Shown here: positions 31,701 to 40,990 of the stretch, one piece after another | Layout: the number at the start of each line of letters is the position of its first letter | Numbering within the stretch: position 1 is the first letter of the stretch | Translations under genes and position numbers: made by a program | From: an uncultured Clostridia bacterium | GTDB taxonomy: Bacteria > Bacillota > Clostridia > Christensenellales > Borkfalkiaceae | Assembly: GCA_947625865.1 (NCBI GenBank) | Contig: CANQQD010000004.1 | Span: forward strand, 1-64,000 | DNA length: 64,000 nucleotides | Direction: 5' to 3' | Notes under the pieces: model-generated | The model's input: only the letters and a program-made list of their open reading frames with translations | What the model was told of the DNA's origin: nothing | Database searches by the model: none

Positions 31701-32807
31701 TCCCCCGGCGTATCCAAACTTGTGCGCGTATATATAGCGCAGAAGCGCAAGGTGCAGGTCGGCGACAAGATGGCGGGACGTCACGGCAACAAGGGCGTTA
31801 TATCCCGCGTGCTCCCGCAGGCGGATATGCCCTTCCTTGCGGACGGCACTCCCCTGCAGATAGTTTTAAATCCCCTCGGCGTGCCTTCACGTATGAACAT
31901 AGGTCAGGTGCTCGAAGTGCACTTGGGGCTTGTGTGCAAGCAGCTCGGCTGGAAGATAGCAACGCCCGTATTCGACGGCGCGACCGAGCAGGATATCAAA
32001 AAGCTCTTCCAGGAGAACAACATTCTTAACCCCGAGGGCAAGGTGGACGGCAAGATACAGGTGTACGACGGCAGGACGGGCGAGCCCTTCGAAAACCGCG
32101 TTACGGTCGGCATACAGTATATGATAAAGCTCATACACCTTGTAGACGACAAGATCCACGCGCGTTCTATAGGACCCTACAGCATAGTTACGCAGCAGCC
32201 TCTCGGCGGCAAGGCGCAGTTCGGCGGACAGCGTTTCGGCGAAATGGAGGTGTGGGCTTTGGAGGCCTACGGCGCGGCGCACGTCCTGCAGGAGATCCTT
32301 ACCGTGAAGTCGGACGACGTGGTGGGGCGTGTAAAGACCTACGAAAGCATAGTAAAGGGCAACAACATCTCCGAGCCCGGCGTGCCTGAGGCGTTCAAGG
32401 TGCTCTTAAAGGAGCTTCAGTCGCTCGCGCTTGACGTAAAGGTGCTCACCGAAACGGGCGAGGAACTCGTGATCCGCGAGCTTGACGACGAGGACGACGC
32501 AATACCCACCGCAAGGGCGCGCGAGATACAGGAAATAGAGGACCAGAAGCCCGAGGAAGAGGTGGAGATTGCAGGGGAACACAAGATCGAGGATATCGAC
32601 CTCGGACCCGGCTCCATCTTCGACAACGACGAGGACGACTTCACAAGCAAGGAGCTGTTCACCGGCGAGGATGAGGACGAGGATATGGACTCGTTCGGCG
32701 ACGACGATGACCTCGGCGATAAATTCACTCTCTTCGACGAGGATGAGGACGATGACGACGACGAGGACAAGGACCTCTTTGGCGATAACGACGAGGATAA
32801 GGACTAA
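28734..32807 (+). CDS. rpoB: RNA polymerase beta subunit
   Basis: Encodes 1357 aa; AAAGGAG precedes the ATG. Standard landmarks are present: the [12 protein letters not shown] rifampicin-region motif (about 555-567), [27 protein letters not shown], and the C-terminal [21 protein letters not shown]. The protein is longer than Bacillus RpoB (about 1190 aa) for two reasons. A charged segment around residues 370-490 is inserted before the [10 protein letters not shown] motif, and the C-terminus carries a very acidic tail of about 90 residues rich in Asp and Glu. The rifampicin-site residues look like the sensitive form. Confidence 0.97.
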   Translation: MNLPIHKYGKTERRKFGKINEVIDIPDLVEIQKASYDAFIKEGISEVFEDFMPITDYSDHYELYFLDHWFDEKPKYDEKECRNRDATYALPMHVKVRLVNKVRGDVIDQDVFMGEFPLMTDSGSFIINGAERVIVSQLVRSPGVYNASTRDKSGKEMFATTVIPNRGAWLELEQDAQGVLWVHVDRKRKICVTVLLRALGFGSDRALMDLFANDKMIENTIAKDTTKSESDGLVELYRRLRPGEVPTEASVRQHLNNLFFDPRRYDVVKVGRYKFNKKLNLAYRLPGCRLAEDVVNPYTGEIMAHAGDVVTEPKAIEMQDSGVNEVFVLVSDPEQGEIKHKIIANNTVNWRALSDKPHKMFGLLPTIYYPNFVFMKKIAADCENAKVEDVAAKYADEINAIYYVAETPESEDEKPEDKKNRERRREQRIRFVAACKKFNELLLSDKTELENDEKKEIKAIVEKLCHKHITVDDIVASISTNIDLQYGIGTIDNIDHLGNRRVRSVGELLQNQLRIGIARLEKLIKERMATQDAMEVTPSGLVNVRPVSAVIREFFGSSQLSQFMDQTNPAAELTHKRKLSALGPGGLNRDRATFEVRDVHHSHYGRLCPIETPEGQNIGLISSLATFSKVNEYGFIMSPYRKVEKDENGIPTVTDHVDYLTADEEDRYIVAQANEPLDEHNHFVNSHIGCRHRDLITQYPPEKMDYMDVSPKQLVSVATALIPFLENDDTNRALMGSNMQRQAVPLMKTESAIVATGIEAAIARDSGVLVRAKNAGVAVGVASDCIKIQEDNGLITEYKLKKFERSNQCTCLNQRPIINTGDRVEAGEIIADGPATNNGELALGKNILIGYMEWEGYNYEDAILISEKLVQDDVFTSIHIEEHETEARDTKLGAEEITRDIPNVSEDALKDLDENGIIRIGAEVQTGDILVGKVTPKGETELTPEERLLRAIFGEKAREVRDTSLKVPHGEGGIVVDVKIFTRENKDELSPGVSKLVRVYIAQKRKVQVGDKMAGRHGNKGVISRVLPQADMPFLADGTPLQIVLNPLGVPSRMNIGQVLEVHLGLVCKQLGWKIATPVFDGATEQDIKKLFQENNILNPEGKVDGKIQVYDGRTGEPFENRVTVGIQYMIKLIHLVDDKIHARSIGPYSIVTQQPLGGKAQFGGQRFGEMEVWALEAYGAAHVLQEILTVKSDDVVGRVKTYESIVKGNNISEPGVPEAFKVLLKELQSLALDVKVLTETGEELVIRELDDEDDAIPTARAREIQEIEDQKPEEEVEIAGEHKIEDIDLGPGSIFDNDEDDFTSKELFTGEDEDEDMDSFGDDDDLGDKFTLFDEDEDDDDDEDKDLFGDNDEDKD

Positions 32808-32819
32808 GGGAGGTAAAAT

Positions 32820-35800
32820 ATGTTTGAATTAAACGATTTCAACTCAATTAAAATCAGCGTAGCTTCTCCCGAAAAAATCAGGGAACTTTCCAAGGGCGAG
32901 GTAACAAAGCCCGAAACAATAAACTACAGAACTCAGAAGCCCGAAAAGGACGGACTTTTCTGCGAGCGCATCTTCGGACCCATGAAGGACTGGGAGTGCC
33001 ACTGCGGAAAATATAAGAGAATAAGATACAAGGGCATCGTGTGCGAAAAGTGCGGCGTTGAGATCACACGCGCAAAGGTCAGAAGGGAGAGAATGGGTCA
33101 TATAGAACTCGCCGCTCCCGTGTCGCACATCTGGTATTTCAGGGGCGTGCCCTCGAGGATAGGTCTTATCCTCGATATGAGCCCCAAGGCGCTCGAGCAG
33201 GTAATATACTTTGCGGCGTACGTCGTAATCGACCCCGGCACCGTGCCCATTTTGGAGTATAAGCAGGTCATAAACGACAAGGAACTCCGCGACATAATCG
33301 AGCAGTACGGCGACAACGAGGTTACGGGGCTCAAGGTCGGCATGGGCGCGGAAGCCATACGCGAACTTCTCGTTGCGGTCGACCTCGACAAGGAGTGCGA
33401 AGAGGCGAGAAAGATAATAGAGACCAGCTCCGCCAGCCAGAAGAGGCTGAAGGCGGTCAAGAGGATAGAGATACTCGAAGCGTTCAGAAAGAGCGGCAAC
33501 CGTCCCGAGTGGATGATTTTAACCGTTCTGCCCGTGCTTCCCCCCGACCTCCGTCCCATGCTCCAGCTCGACGGCGGCAGATTTGCCTCCTCGGACCTCA
33601 ACGACTTATACAGGCGCGTTATAAACCGCAACAACCGTCTGAAGAGAATGATCGAACTCGGCGCGCCCGAAATGATAATCAAAAACGAAAAGCGCATGCT
33701 GCAGGAGGCGGTCGACGCCCTCATCGATAACGGCAGGCGCGGCAAGGCGCTCTCCGGTCCCTCCAACCGCGAGCTCAAGTCCCTCTCGGGCATGCTCCGC
33801 GGCAAGCAGGGGCGCTTCCGCCAGAACCTTCTCGGCAAGCGTGTCGACTATTCTGGACGTTCGGTTATAGTCGTAGGTCCCGAACTGAAGCTCTACCAGT
33901 GCGGACTTCCCAAGGAGATGGCAATAGAGCTGTTCAAGCCCTTCGTAATGAAGAAGTTAGTGGAGAGCGGGCAGTGCCACAATATAAAGAGCGCAAAGCG
34001 CACCGTAGAGAGGGCGAAGCCCTTTGTATGGGACGTGCTCGAGGAGGTCATAAAGGAGCACCCCGTGCTTTTGAACCGCGCTCCCACGCTGCACAGGCTC
34101 TCCATTCAGGCGTTCGAGCCCGTGCTCATAGAGGGCAGGGCGATAAAAATACACCCGCTCGTCTGCACCGCCTTCAACGCGGACTTCGACGGCGACCAGA
34201 TGGCTGTGCACGTGCCCCTTTCGGTGGAGGCGCAGGCCGAGGCGAGATTCCTGATGCTCTCCTCAAACAATATTCTGAAGCTTTCGGACGGCAAGCCCGT
34301 AATGCAGCCCTCGCAGGATATGGTTATGGGCGCGTACTACCTCACCATAATCCGCCGCGAGAACGGTAAATATTATAAATGGAGCGGCGACAGATACTAC
34401 GAGTGCTCCGAAAACGACGTGGGCGCGGAAAAGTACGTTTCAAACGCATATATTTCAGAGGACGAGGCGATGATGGCTTACCAGCTGAAGCTCATCCACA
34501 TGCAGGACGAGATCAAGGTAAGGCGCACCGTCACAATCACCGACGAAAATTCACCCTATTACGGCGAGACCGTGCAGGGCATAGTAATGACCACCGTCGG
34601 CAGAATAATATTCAACTCCAACATGCCGCAGGATTTAGGCTTTGTAAAGCGCGCCGCAAAAGAGGATTATCTCAAATACGAAATTTCCTATGAATTTTTG
34701 GGCGACGCAGTGGCTGTGGGCAAGAAGCAGCTCGGCAAGATCGTCGAGCGTTGCTTCAAGACGGGCGGCGCGCCGAGGGCTGCCGACGTGCTCGACAGAA
34801 TAAAGACGCTCGGCTACAAGTATTCCACGATAGGCGCGATAACCACGTCCGTGTTCGATATGCACATTCCCGCCGCAAAGCAGGAGATAGTGCACGAAAC
34901 GGAGCAGAAGGTAATTTCCATCGAAAAGAAGTACCAGCGCGGACTTTTGAGAGAGGAGGAACGCTACAACGCCGTGATCGACGCGTGGGACGAGGCGACC
35001 GACAAGGTCACCGAGGAGCTCAAAAAATCGCTCGATAAGTTCAATCCCATATGGATGATGGCAAACTCCGGCGCGCGCGGCTCCATAGACCAGATGAAGC
35101 AGCTTTCGGGCATGCGCGGACTGATGGTAAACCCGCAGGGCAAAAAGATAGAGGTTCCCGTTAAGTCCTGCTTCAGGCAGGGGCTCTCCGTTCTGGAATA
35201 CTTCATTTCCTCGCACGGCGGACGTAAAGGTCTTGCCGATACGGCGCTGAAAACCGCGGACTCGGGCTACCTCACAAGGCGTCTCGTCGACGTTTCGCAG
35301 GACGTCATAGTCAGGGAAGAGGACTGCATGGCGGGCAGCAAGAAGCCCCGCGGCATGATAGTAAAGGCAATAATAGGACCCAACGGCGAAGTTATCGAGG
35401 GTCTCGAGGACAGAGTGCAGGGCAGATTCGTCGCCGAGGACGTGTACGATAAGCAGGGCAACCTGATAATCGGCGTAAACGGGTTTGTCACCGACGCCAT
35501 AGCAAAGCAGATAGTGAACGCGGGCATAGAACAGGTATCTATCCGTTCGGTATTCACCTGCGATTCGAGATACGGCGTATGCGCCAAGTGCTACGGCAAA
35601 AATATGGCGACCAACACACCCGTTATGCCGGGCGAGGCGGTCGGCGTAATTGCCGCACAGTCAATAGGCGAGCCGGGCACCCAGCTCACGATGCGTACCT
35701 TCCACACCGGCGGCATAGCGGCAACGGGCGATATCACCCAAGGTCTGCCCCGCGTAGAGGAGCTTTTCGAAGCCCGCAAGCCCAAGGGCTGCGCTACCCT

Positions 35801-36494
35801 TTGCGAGGTCTCGGGCGTAGTGTCCGTGGATGACAAGGACGGCGAAAAGGTAGTAGCCGTGCGCGATCCCGTAACGGGCGAGCAGAAGAAGGAATACAAA
35901 CTTCCGTTCAACGCCGAACTCCGCGTAAAGAACGGCGATACTGTCCAGCCCGGCACCGTGCTGAACACCGGCTCGATTTATCCGCAGGATATATTGAGAG
36001 TTTCGGGCGTAAAGGGCGTTCAGGACTATATACTCGAACAGGTACAGTCCGTTTACCGCGGGCAGGGCGTTGATATAAACGATAAACACGTTGAGATAAT
36101 CGTGCGCCAGATGCTCAGAAAGGTAAGAATAGAGAGCGCGGGCACCACCGATCTCTTGCCCGGCGAAACGGTGGATATGTTCACGGTCGAGGAGGAGAAC
36201 AGGAAGGCGATCGAAAACGGCGGCAAGCCCGCCCTCCAGAAGCGCGTGCTTTTGGGCATAACCAAGGCGGCGCTCTCCACCGACAGCTTCCTCTCCGCGG
36301 CTTCCTTCCAGGAGACTGCAAGGGTACTCACCGACGCGGCTATAAAGAACAAGGTAGACCCGCTTATCGGCCTGAAGGAAAACGTGATTATAGGCAAGCT
36401 CATTCCCGCCGGCACGGGCGTGAAGGAGTATAAGAATATGTCTCCCGTTATCGCTCCGGGATTCAACAGCGCGGTAGACATAAACATCAAGTAA
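32820..36494 (+). CDS. rpoC: RNA polymerase beta-prime subunit
   Basis: Encodes 1224 aa; GGGAGG precedes the ATG, 12 bases after rpoB. The catalytic Mg-binding motif NADFDGDQM is at about 453-461. The N-terminal zinc-binding cysteines (CHCGKYKR...CEKCGVE) and the second zinc cluster in the C-terminal third ([13 protein letters not shown]) are present. Full length for Clostridia. Confidence 0.98.
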   Translation: MFELNDFNSIKISVASPEKIRELSKGEVTKPETINYRTQKPEKDGLFCERIFGPMKDWECHCGKYKRIRYKGIVCEKCGVEITRAKVRRERMGHIELAAPVSHIWYFRGVPSRIGLILDMSPKALEQVIYFAAYVVIDPGTVPILEYKQVINDKELRDIIEQYGDNEVTGLKVGMGAEAIRELLVAVDLDKECEEARKIIETSSASQKRLKAVKRIEILEAFRKSGNRPEWMILTVLPVLPPDLRPMLQLDGGRFASSDLNDLYRRVINRNNRLKRMIELGAPEMIIKNEKRMLQEAVDALIDNGRRGKALSGPSNRELKSLSGMLRGKQGRFRQNLLGKRVDYSGRSVIVVGPELKLYQCGLPKEMAIELFKPFVMKKLVESGQCHNIKSAKRTVERAKPFVWDVLEEVIKEHPVLLNRAPTLHRLSIQAFEPVLIEGRAIKIHPLVCTAFNADFDGDQMAVHVPLSVEAQAEARFLMLSSNNILKLSDGKPVMQPSQDMVMGAYYLTIIRRENGKYYKWSGDRYYECSENDVGAEKYVSNAYISEDEAMMAYQLKLIHMQDEIKVRRTVTITDENSPYYGETVQGIVMTTVGRIIFNSNMPQDLGFVKRAAKEDYLKYEISYEFLGDAVAVGKKQLGKIVERCFKTGGAPRAADVLDRIKTLGYKYSTIGAITTSVFDMHIPAAKQEIVHETEQKVISIEKKYQRGLLREEERYNAVIDAWDEATDKVTEELKKSLDKFNPIWMMANSGARGSIDQMKQLSGMRGLMVNPQGKKIEVPVKSCFRQGLSVLEYFISSHGGRKGLADTALKTADSGYLTRRLVDVSQDVIVREEDCMAGSKKPRGMIVKAIIGPNGEVIEGLEDRVQGRFVAEDVYDKQGNLIIGVNGFVTDAIAKQIVNAGIEQVSIRSVFTCDSRYGVCAKCYGKNMATNTPVMPGEAVGVIAAQSIGEPGTQLTMRTFHTGGIAATGDITQGLPRVEELFEARKPKGCATLCEVSGVVSVDDKDGEKVVAVRDPVTGEQKKEYKLPFNAELRVKNGDTVQPGTVLNTGSIYPQDILRVSGVKGVQDYILEQVQSVYRGQGVDINDKHVEIIVRQMLRKVRIESAGTTDLLPGETVDMFTVEEENRKAIENGGKPALQKRVLLGITKAALSTDSFLSAASFQETARVLTDAAIKNKVDPLIGLKENVIIGKLIPAGTGVKEYKNMSPVIAPGFNSAVDINIK

Positions 36495-36513
36495 CCGCAG
36501 CGGGGACGCGCCC

Positions 36514-36846
36514 ATGTTGAATTTTGAAGATCTCAGGCTCTTGGACCTTGTGAATAAATTCGGCGGATCGGTGACCGAAATCATGGAAACGCGGAATTTA
36601 TCGCTGTTAAAGACTGCGGGCAAGAAGTTGCAGGATATCTACGACTTCTTCGTCACCGCCGAGGGGAGCTATGAAAAGCAGCAGGAGCTGTTAAAGAATA
36701 TGTTTTCCTCGTTCAACTACGCGGCCATAATAGTGAACAACGCCATAAAGAGCGGCAGCCTGACGGACGGTGACAAGGAGCTTTTGAACGAGTGCCTCGA
36801 GATAATGTTAAAGTGCTGTTCCTCCGTTAAAGCCTCTCTGCAGTGA
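36514..36846 (+). CDS. small helical protein of unknown function downstream of rpoC
   Basis: Encodes 110 aa; GGGGA lies nine bases before the ATG. It is leucine- and lysine-rich, predicted mostly alpha-helical, with no signal peptide or membrane span and a late Cys pair (LKCCSSV). It follows rpoC by 19 bases and precedes a terminator, so it belongs to the rpoBC transcript. I do not recognise a family. A transcription- or translation-related accessory role is possible only by position. Confidence 0.65.
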   Translation: MLNFEDLRLLDLVNKFGGSVTEIMETRNLSLLKTAGKKLQDIYDFFVTAEGSYEKQQELLKNMFSSFNYAAIIVNNAIKSGSLTDGDKELLNECLEIMLKCCSSVKASLQ

Positions 36847-36880
36847 AACGGCGGTTCGGGCAAATGAAAACAATAAAATA

Positions 36881-36914
36881 GGCGGGCGGCAACGAAAGTT
36901 GCCGCCCGCCTTTT
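36881..36914. terminator. terminator of the rpoBC operon
   Basis: A perfect 13-bp stem, GGCGGGCGGCAAC / GTTGCCGCCCGCC, with a GAAA tetraloop, followed by TTTT. It lies between convergent genes and may act both ways. Confidence 0.88.
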
Positions 36915-36936
36915 AAAACCCAATACAGGTAGGCAT

Positions 36937-37815
36937 TTATTGTGTTTTTGACTTATGTTCGAGGTATGCTGTGAGCGCATAGGTGGCAATTGCCCCGAGC
37001 GCAAACAGGATGCAGCCTATCGCAATCTGCACGGCGTCAAGGGGCGCGTTTGCGTAGTCGAAAACTATAAATATGGCGGGGATACTCCCCAAAACGAACC
37101 CGAGGATCGCCCAATGCGTGCCGCGGGGGAACCGCGACAGGAACAGTTTCATAAGCTTGGCTATGCTGAAAAAGCCTATAACGAGCCCCGCCGCAAACAG
37201 TGCCAGAACAAGCGCGGCGTGCCAGAAGTCGCCGGAGAGCGTGCGAACCACCGCAAATATAGAGTCGTAATATCCCAAAATGATCAAGAGCATGCTTCCG
37301 CTCACTCCGGGAACGACGAGGGCGCAGCTTGCAAGCATAGCCACGGCAACAAGCGCAAAATATCCCCAAACGGGCATGCCCGCAGAAAGATTTGCCGAGC
37401 CCGCGGCAAAGAAAAGCTTTGAAACGCATATGCCGATTATCGCCAAAAAAGGCAGAATTACCGAGAACGTGTTGAGTTTTTCAAAGCCGTTCGCCCTGCA
37501 ATCCTTGAAAAGCTTCGGCACCGAGCCCGCCATCAGCCCCGCAAACAGCAGCACGGTGGGGAGGGGCGCATAGCGGAGCGCATAGTCCAGCGGGAAGTAC
37601 ATAGCCGCAAACGCCAGCACGGCGCCGAGAAGTACGGGGATCAGAAAAAGGATATTTTCTTTAAAATTCCTTCTTAAATTTCCGAGCGCGTCTATGAGCT
37701 TGTCATATATATTCAAAAGCACCGCGATCGTGCCGCCGCTCACGCCCGGAATGATCATGGCTACTCCTATGGCTGCGCCGCAAGCCATATTTTTGAAAAA
37801 TGCCTTTACGTTCAT
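36937..37815 (-). CDS. DUF368 membrane protein, PopT-like undecaprenyl-phosphate translocase
   Basis: Encodes 292 aa with about nine membrane spans and the two family motifs MIIPGVSGGTIA (about 20-31) and VVPGVSGSMLLIILG. DUF368 proteins were reported as flippases that recycle the cell-wall lipid carrier undecaprenyl phosphate. The consensus promoter sits so close to the ATG that the mRNA should have almost no leader. It stands alone between a shared terminator and the Ig-domain lipoprotein gene. Confidence 0.87.
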   Translation of the reverse strand: MNVKAFFKNMACGAAIGVAMIIPGVSGGTIAVLLNIYDKLIDALGNLRRNFKENILFLIPVLLGAVLAFAAMYFPLDYALRYAPLPTVLLFAGLMAGSVPKLFKDCRANGFEKLNTFSVILPFLAIIGICVSKLFFAAGSANLSAGMPVWGYFALVAVAMLASCALVVPGVSGSMLLIILGYYDSIFAVVRTLSGDFWHAALVLALFAAGLVIGFFSIAKLMKLFLSRFPRGTHWAILGFVLGSIPAIFIVFDYANAPLDAVQIAIGCILFALGAIATYALTAYLEHKSKTQ

Positions 37816-37824
37816 ATGTATAAT

Positions 37825-37853
37825 ATATTACTCGTTTGCGGCGGACTTGTCAA
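37825..37853 (-). promoter_or_regulatory. promoter of the DUF368 gene, apparently leaderless
   Basis: Minus strand: -35 TTGACA (37853-37848), 17-bp spacer, -10 TAATAT (37830-37825). The ATG begins at 37815, about 10 bases after the -10, and no ribosome site fits between them. Confidence 0.75.
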
Positions 37854-37943
37854 CATTATTTAACGGCGCATGCGTTCCGTCGCAAATGTCCTCCCGCAAA
37901 TATGGAGTATTTTACATATGCTTAAAACGCACGTCCCCGCGGA

Positions 37944-38861
37944 TCAGGCTTGCTGTGCATCCTCATAATCGTCGGGCAGTTCTATTGTCGTTGTGCCTAT
38001 GTCGGAAACGGTGTGCACCTCGGTCGCTTTGCCGCCCTCGCCCGCGTCGTTCGCCACGTCATAGGTCAGTGCAGCAAGCTTGCCGTCTTTGAATGTAATA
38101 CAGATATCGCTGTACTCGCACTTTACGGTCATGGGATTTATCGCCTGCACCTTTTCCGTCATATCGATATAGCCGCATTTATAAACTCCGCCGGCGTCAT
38201 AGGTAAATTTGCCGAAGCAGTCCGCGAACATAGTCAGCAAACTGTAGTTGCTTGCCATCATGGTGTCATACATATTTTCAGGTATCGTCTGCCTGTGACA
38301 AATGTGTTCGCTATCATAGTTGTAGAGGTAGCATATCCCCTCTTCTTTTGCGCAAAACAACACCGCTATGCCGTCCAGATATTGCGCCTGTATGCCCCCG
38401 CCGAACTTTACCACAATAGTTTCCGTCACCGTATTGCCGGCGTCAACATATGTTTGTACGTTGGTCAGAGTAAAGTTTTTGGTATTGCCGAGAATTTCAC
38501 GCCATTCGTTCTCCGTCACCTCTCCGCCGACGGTCACGGTCACGGCGCAGGTTGCGCTCTTGCCTCCGGCAGCCGCCGTAATTTTTGCCGAGCCGGCTTT
38601 AAGCGCGGTCACCTTGCCGTCCTCTACCTTAGCGACGTCCGGATGGTCGGAGGTCCATACCACCGTTTTATCGGTTGCGTCCACGGGCGCGATCTCAGCC
38701 GTCAGCGTTTCCTCGCCGCCGACTTCAATCGTCAGTTCGGTTTTATTGAGCGTTATTGCCGTCACGGCAACATTCCCGCCGCCGTTGCCGCAGGCTGTAA
38801 GCCCGAACACGCAGCAGAGCGCACAGGCAAAAGCCAATACAGAAAGTGCGATTTTTTTCAT
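37944..38861 (-). CDS. lipoprotein with bacterial Ig-like (Big2) domain
   Basis: Encodes 305 aa from the ATG at 38861 (AAGGAG upstream). Signal peptide with lipobox LTAC. Residues about 32-112 form a Big2 Ig-like domain (ITLNKTELTIEVGGEETLTA pattern and VTALKAGSAKITAAA), then a unique C-terminal domain with no family I recognise. The start lies 26 bases from the predicted invertible segment, and in the present orientation no good promoter faces it. I therefore read it as a possibly phase-variable surface protein currently off. Confidence 0.75.
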   Translation of the reverse strand: MKKIALSVLAFACALCCVFGLTACGNGGGNVAVTAITLNKTELTIEVGGEETLTAEIAPVDATDKTVVWTSDHPDVAKVEDGKVTALKAGSAKITAAAGGKSATCAVTVTVGGEVTENEWREILGNTKNFTLTNVQTYVDAGNTVTETIVVKFGGGIQAQYLDGIAVLFCAKEEGICYLYNYDSEHICHRQTIPENMYDTMMASNYSLLTMFADCFGKFTYDAGGVYKCGYIDMTEKVQAINPMTVKCEYSDICITFKDGKLAALTYDVANDAGEGGKATEVHTVSDIGTTTIELPDDYEDAQQA

Positions 38862-38886
38862 TTTCAACTCCTTTGCGCCATAGTTT

Positions 38887-38991
38887 AAGTGTACTTTTGC
38901 TTACCCCGAATACTTGCAATTTTTATGCCTTGATGATATAATAAATGCCATAAAAAACATATTTTTCAGGCGTTGTAGTAAAAGTACACTT
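38887..38991. promoter_or_regulatory. predicted invertible promoter segment (serine-recombinase type)
   Basis: Inverted repeats AAGTGTACTTTTGCTT (38887-38902) and, on the plus strand, TAGTAAAAGTACACTT (38976-38991) match at 14 of 16 positions. Each contains AAGT-GT-ACTT or its complement: half-sites around a non-palindromic two-base centre, as serine recombinases require. Between them is a consensus promoter, TTGCAA (38914-38919), 17-bp spacer, TATAAT (38937-38942), now facing right toward the recombinase gene. Flipping the segment would aim it at the lipoprotein on the left. Both genes are adjacent. Inversion itself is inferred. Confidence 0.6.
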
Positions 38992-39019
38992 TTTTGTAAA
39001 TTTTATTTTTTTTGCCGGG

Positions 39020-39057
39020 AAAGCGCGGAATATAAGTATATTGCCCGCGTTTTTTTG
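39020..39057 (+). terminator. terminator-like hairpin in the recombinase leader
   Basis: CGCGG (39024-39028) and AATAT pair with ATATT and CCGCG (ending 39049) with a small bulge, followed by TTTTTTT (39050-39056). It sits between the invertible promoter and the recombinase ATG on the plus strand, so transcripts from that promoter would be attenuated before the gene. Confidence 0.6.
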
Positions 39058-39087
39058 TTATTCTTTTGTAAAAAGGAGTATTTTGCT

Positions 39088-39699
39088 ATGAACATTTACG
39101 CATATGCCCGCGTTTCCGCCCGCGACCAGAATCCGGACAGACAAATCGCCGCGTTTACAGACTTCGGCATTGAAAAAGACCGTATTTATGCGGACAGGAA
39201 AAGCGGCAAAGACTTTGAAAGACGTGAATATAAACGGCTCATAAAAAAATTAAAGGCGGGGGATCTTCTCGTAATCAAGTCTATAGACCGTCTGGGGCGG
39301 AATTACGAGCAGATCATATCCGAATGGTCCCGCATCACAAGCGCATTGGGCGCGGATATACTCGTGCTCGACATGCCTCTTTTAGACACGCGCGCAAAAG
39401 CAGATACGCTCGTGGGCAAGTTTATATCCGACGTGGTTTTGCAGGTTTTATCCTTCGTTGCGCAGAACGAAAGGGAAAATATCAGACTGCGGCAGGCGGA
39501 GGGGATAAGGATAGCCAAGCAGAACGGCGTAAAATTCGGCAGACCGCAAAAGCAATATTCCGGGGAATTTTTGGCCATTGCCTCAGCCTACATAAAAAAG
39601 CGCGTCACCTCTGCATACGCGGCTTCAGCCCTCGGCATTACGCGTGAAAACTTTTATTATCATGTAAGAAAATTGAAAAAGAGCTTGCCGCCGGCATAG
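39088..39699 (+). CDS. serine recombinase (resolvase/invertase family)
   Basis: Encodes 203 aa from the ATG at 39088; AAAGGAG lies 10 bases upstream. The N-terminal catalytic domain has the nucleophile Ser10 in YARVSARDQ, the SIDRLGR motif around 70-76, and the long E-helix ending in NERENIRLRQAEGI. The C-terminal helix-turn-helix (about 168-195) binds DNA. At this size it is a small invertase/resolvase, not a large transposon integrase. Adjacent inverted repeats around a promoter make it the likely enzyme for a local DNA switch. It is not next to transposon genes. Confidence 0.9.
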   Translation: MNIYAYARVSARDQNPDRQIAAFTDFGIEKDRIYADRKSGKDFERREYKRLIKKLKAGDLLVIKSIDRLGRNYEQIISEWSRITSALGADILVLDMPLLDTRAKADTLVGKFISDVVLQVLSFVAQNERENIRLRQAEGIRIAKQNGVKFGRPQKQYSGEFLAIASAYIKKRVTSAYAASALGITRENFYYHVRKLKKSLPPA

Positions 39700-39791
39700 C
39701 CCTTTTACCTTTGCCGCGTAAGTCTATTAGCCCTCCGCGCTTGTTTATCGGGCACCGCCGCTGTAAAGAATTGTTTTTTTGAATTTCGGGC

Positions 39792-39819
39792 TTGCTTTTG
39801 CATGATTTGCTGTTATAAT
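39792..39819 (+). promoter_or_regulatory. promoter of the 167-aa lipoprotein
   Basis: -35 TTGCTT (39792-39797), 16-bp spacer, -10 TATAAT (39814-39819). The leader is about 70 nt. Confidence 0.5.
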
Positions 39820-39897
39820 AAAGGTGTGTTTTATTTGTAGTAGCTTGTAGTTTAAAAGAGGACGGCTGATTTTCAAATTTTTAACGGCGTAAGTATT

Positions 39898-40401
39898 ATG
39901 AGGAGCAAAATAACAGTAATTCACAAATTTCTTATATGTTTATTAACGGCGGCGCTTCTTTTCTGCTTGACGGCTGGCGGCTGTGCGCAAAGGTTAAGCT
40001 TTGTCGAGGGGGAATACGCTTCGATAGATGAAGTGGCTGACGCCGCTTTTTCAAAGGTCAAATTGGAATTATATAATATCGACAAACAGAGGTATTCCAA
40101 GGCAAATGGAGTGAATGTTATCTGCGATGTCACAAAATCGGGAGACGAAAAATATTTTTCTTTTGACCTATACCTATATGTGGATGAATTAAATGAATAC
40201 CGCAAGGTCAACGTAAACGAGCTTGAGTATGTGGGTGGTTCGCCGCAAGTATATAAAAGCAATCCGTCGGACGGGAACGGCTACATTGTCAGCGGCACAA
40301 GCTACAAAATCGATGGAATTGTCTTTGAATACCAATCAATAGTCACGGTTACTGTTTGCCAAAACGAAACGGAGTATTATTGTTATAGAATCTCACTGTG
40401 A
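39898..40401 (+). CDS. small lipoprotein of unknown function
   Basis: Encodes 167 aa. A positively charged start and hydrophobic segment end in TAGGC, a lipobox with Cys29. The mature part is beta-rich with many Tyr and Val residues. No family recognised. The ribosome site is weak. It is AT-rich compared with the main chromosome genes and lies in an accessory stretch. Confidence 0.6.
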   Translation: MRSKITVIHKFLICLLTAALLFCLTAGGCAQRLSFVEGEYASIDEVADAAFSKVKLELYNIDKQRYSKANGVNVICDVTKSGDEKYFSFDLYLYVDELNEYRKVNVNELEYVGGSPQVYKSNPSDGNGYIVSGTSYKIDGIVFEYQSIVTVTVCQNETEYYCYRISL

Positions 40402-40437
40402 ACTGCCGTGTAAACGTTAAATACAATTAAAATATAA

Positions 40438-40464
40438 AGACCCGCCGGCTATGCCGGCGGGTCT
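40438..40464. terminator. bidirectional hairpin terminator
   Basis: AGACCCGCCGGC and GCCGGCGGGTCT form a perfect 12-bp stem around TAT. It separates two convergent genes. The downstream U-run is short on the plus strand (TTTAT) and also short on the minus strand. Confidence 0.65.
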
Positions 40465-40469
40465 TTATA

Positions 40470-40811
40470 TCATTTTGTTTTTGATAAATTTTTTGTAAGT
40501 TTTATAATTAATTCTTTATTTTCTGTACTCAAATTGCGGAAATATTTTAAAAATAACATATCGGAATGTAAATTTTCCGAAGAAAAATTAACATTGCCAA
40601 ACTCATCCTGCCTGCCTACAAGATAATCGATCGAACATTGAAAAAAGTCGGCAATTTTAATCAGTGCGGAATAATCGGGCAATCTATTCAGTTTAGTCCA
40701 TCCGATAACGGTTGTGTATGGTATTCCGCTGCTTTCGGCAAATTGCTTTCTGTTTAGCCCCTTTTCAGCCAAAAGGTCGTTGAACGTTTCAATAAACACA
40801 TTGCTTTCCAT
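40470..40811 (-). CDS. XRE/Cro-CI-type DNA-binding regulator
   Basis: Encodes 113 aa. Residues about 8-65 form a helix-turn-helix of the XRE family (RKQFAESSGIPYTTVIGWTKLNRLPDYSALIKIADFFQCSIDYLVGR). The C-terminal ~45 residues are helical and polar and might mediate dimerization. It is divergent from the 275-aa lipoprotein gene, and palindromes lie over the shared promoter region, consistent with repression of that gene. AT-rich. Confidence 0.88.
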   Translation of the reverse strand: MESNVFIETFNDLLAEKGLNRKQFAESSGIPYTTVIGWTKLNRLPDYSALIKIADFFQCSIDYLVGRQDEFGNVNFSSENLHSDMLFLKYFRNLSTENKELIIKLTKNLSKTK

Positions 40812-40830
40812 ATCGAAATTTTATCAAAAA

Positions 40831-40888
40831 GACACCTAATAAGGTGTTGACATATCTGATTAGATAATATATAATTAGAATTATCTAA
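40831..40888 (+). promoter_or_regulatory. promoter with two operator-like palindromes for the 275-aa lipoprotein
   Basis: -35 TTGACA (40847-40852), 17-bp spacer, -10 TATAAT (40870-40875), both perfect. ACACCTAATAAGGTGT (about 40832-40847) is a near-perfect palindrome touching the -35. TTAGATAAT (40860-40868) and ATTATCTAA (40880-40888) form an inverted repeat that brackets the -10. Both are plausible targets of the divergent XRE regulator. Confidence 0.72.
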
Positions 40889-40990
40889 ATAGGTATTTTT
40901 TATTTAAAAAGATAGTTTTTGATTATCAACTTTTAACCGGAAGCGAACATACATACTATCTTTAAAATAAAATACAAAGGAGAAATTATT

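Noticed and set aside
28740-31784. Long minus-strand ORF (1014 aa) opposite rpoB
   Set aside because: Shadow of the GC-rich third positions of rpoB; no ribosome site and no family features.
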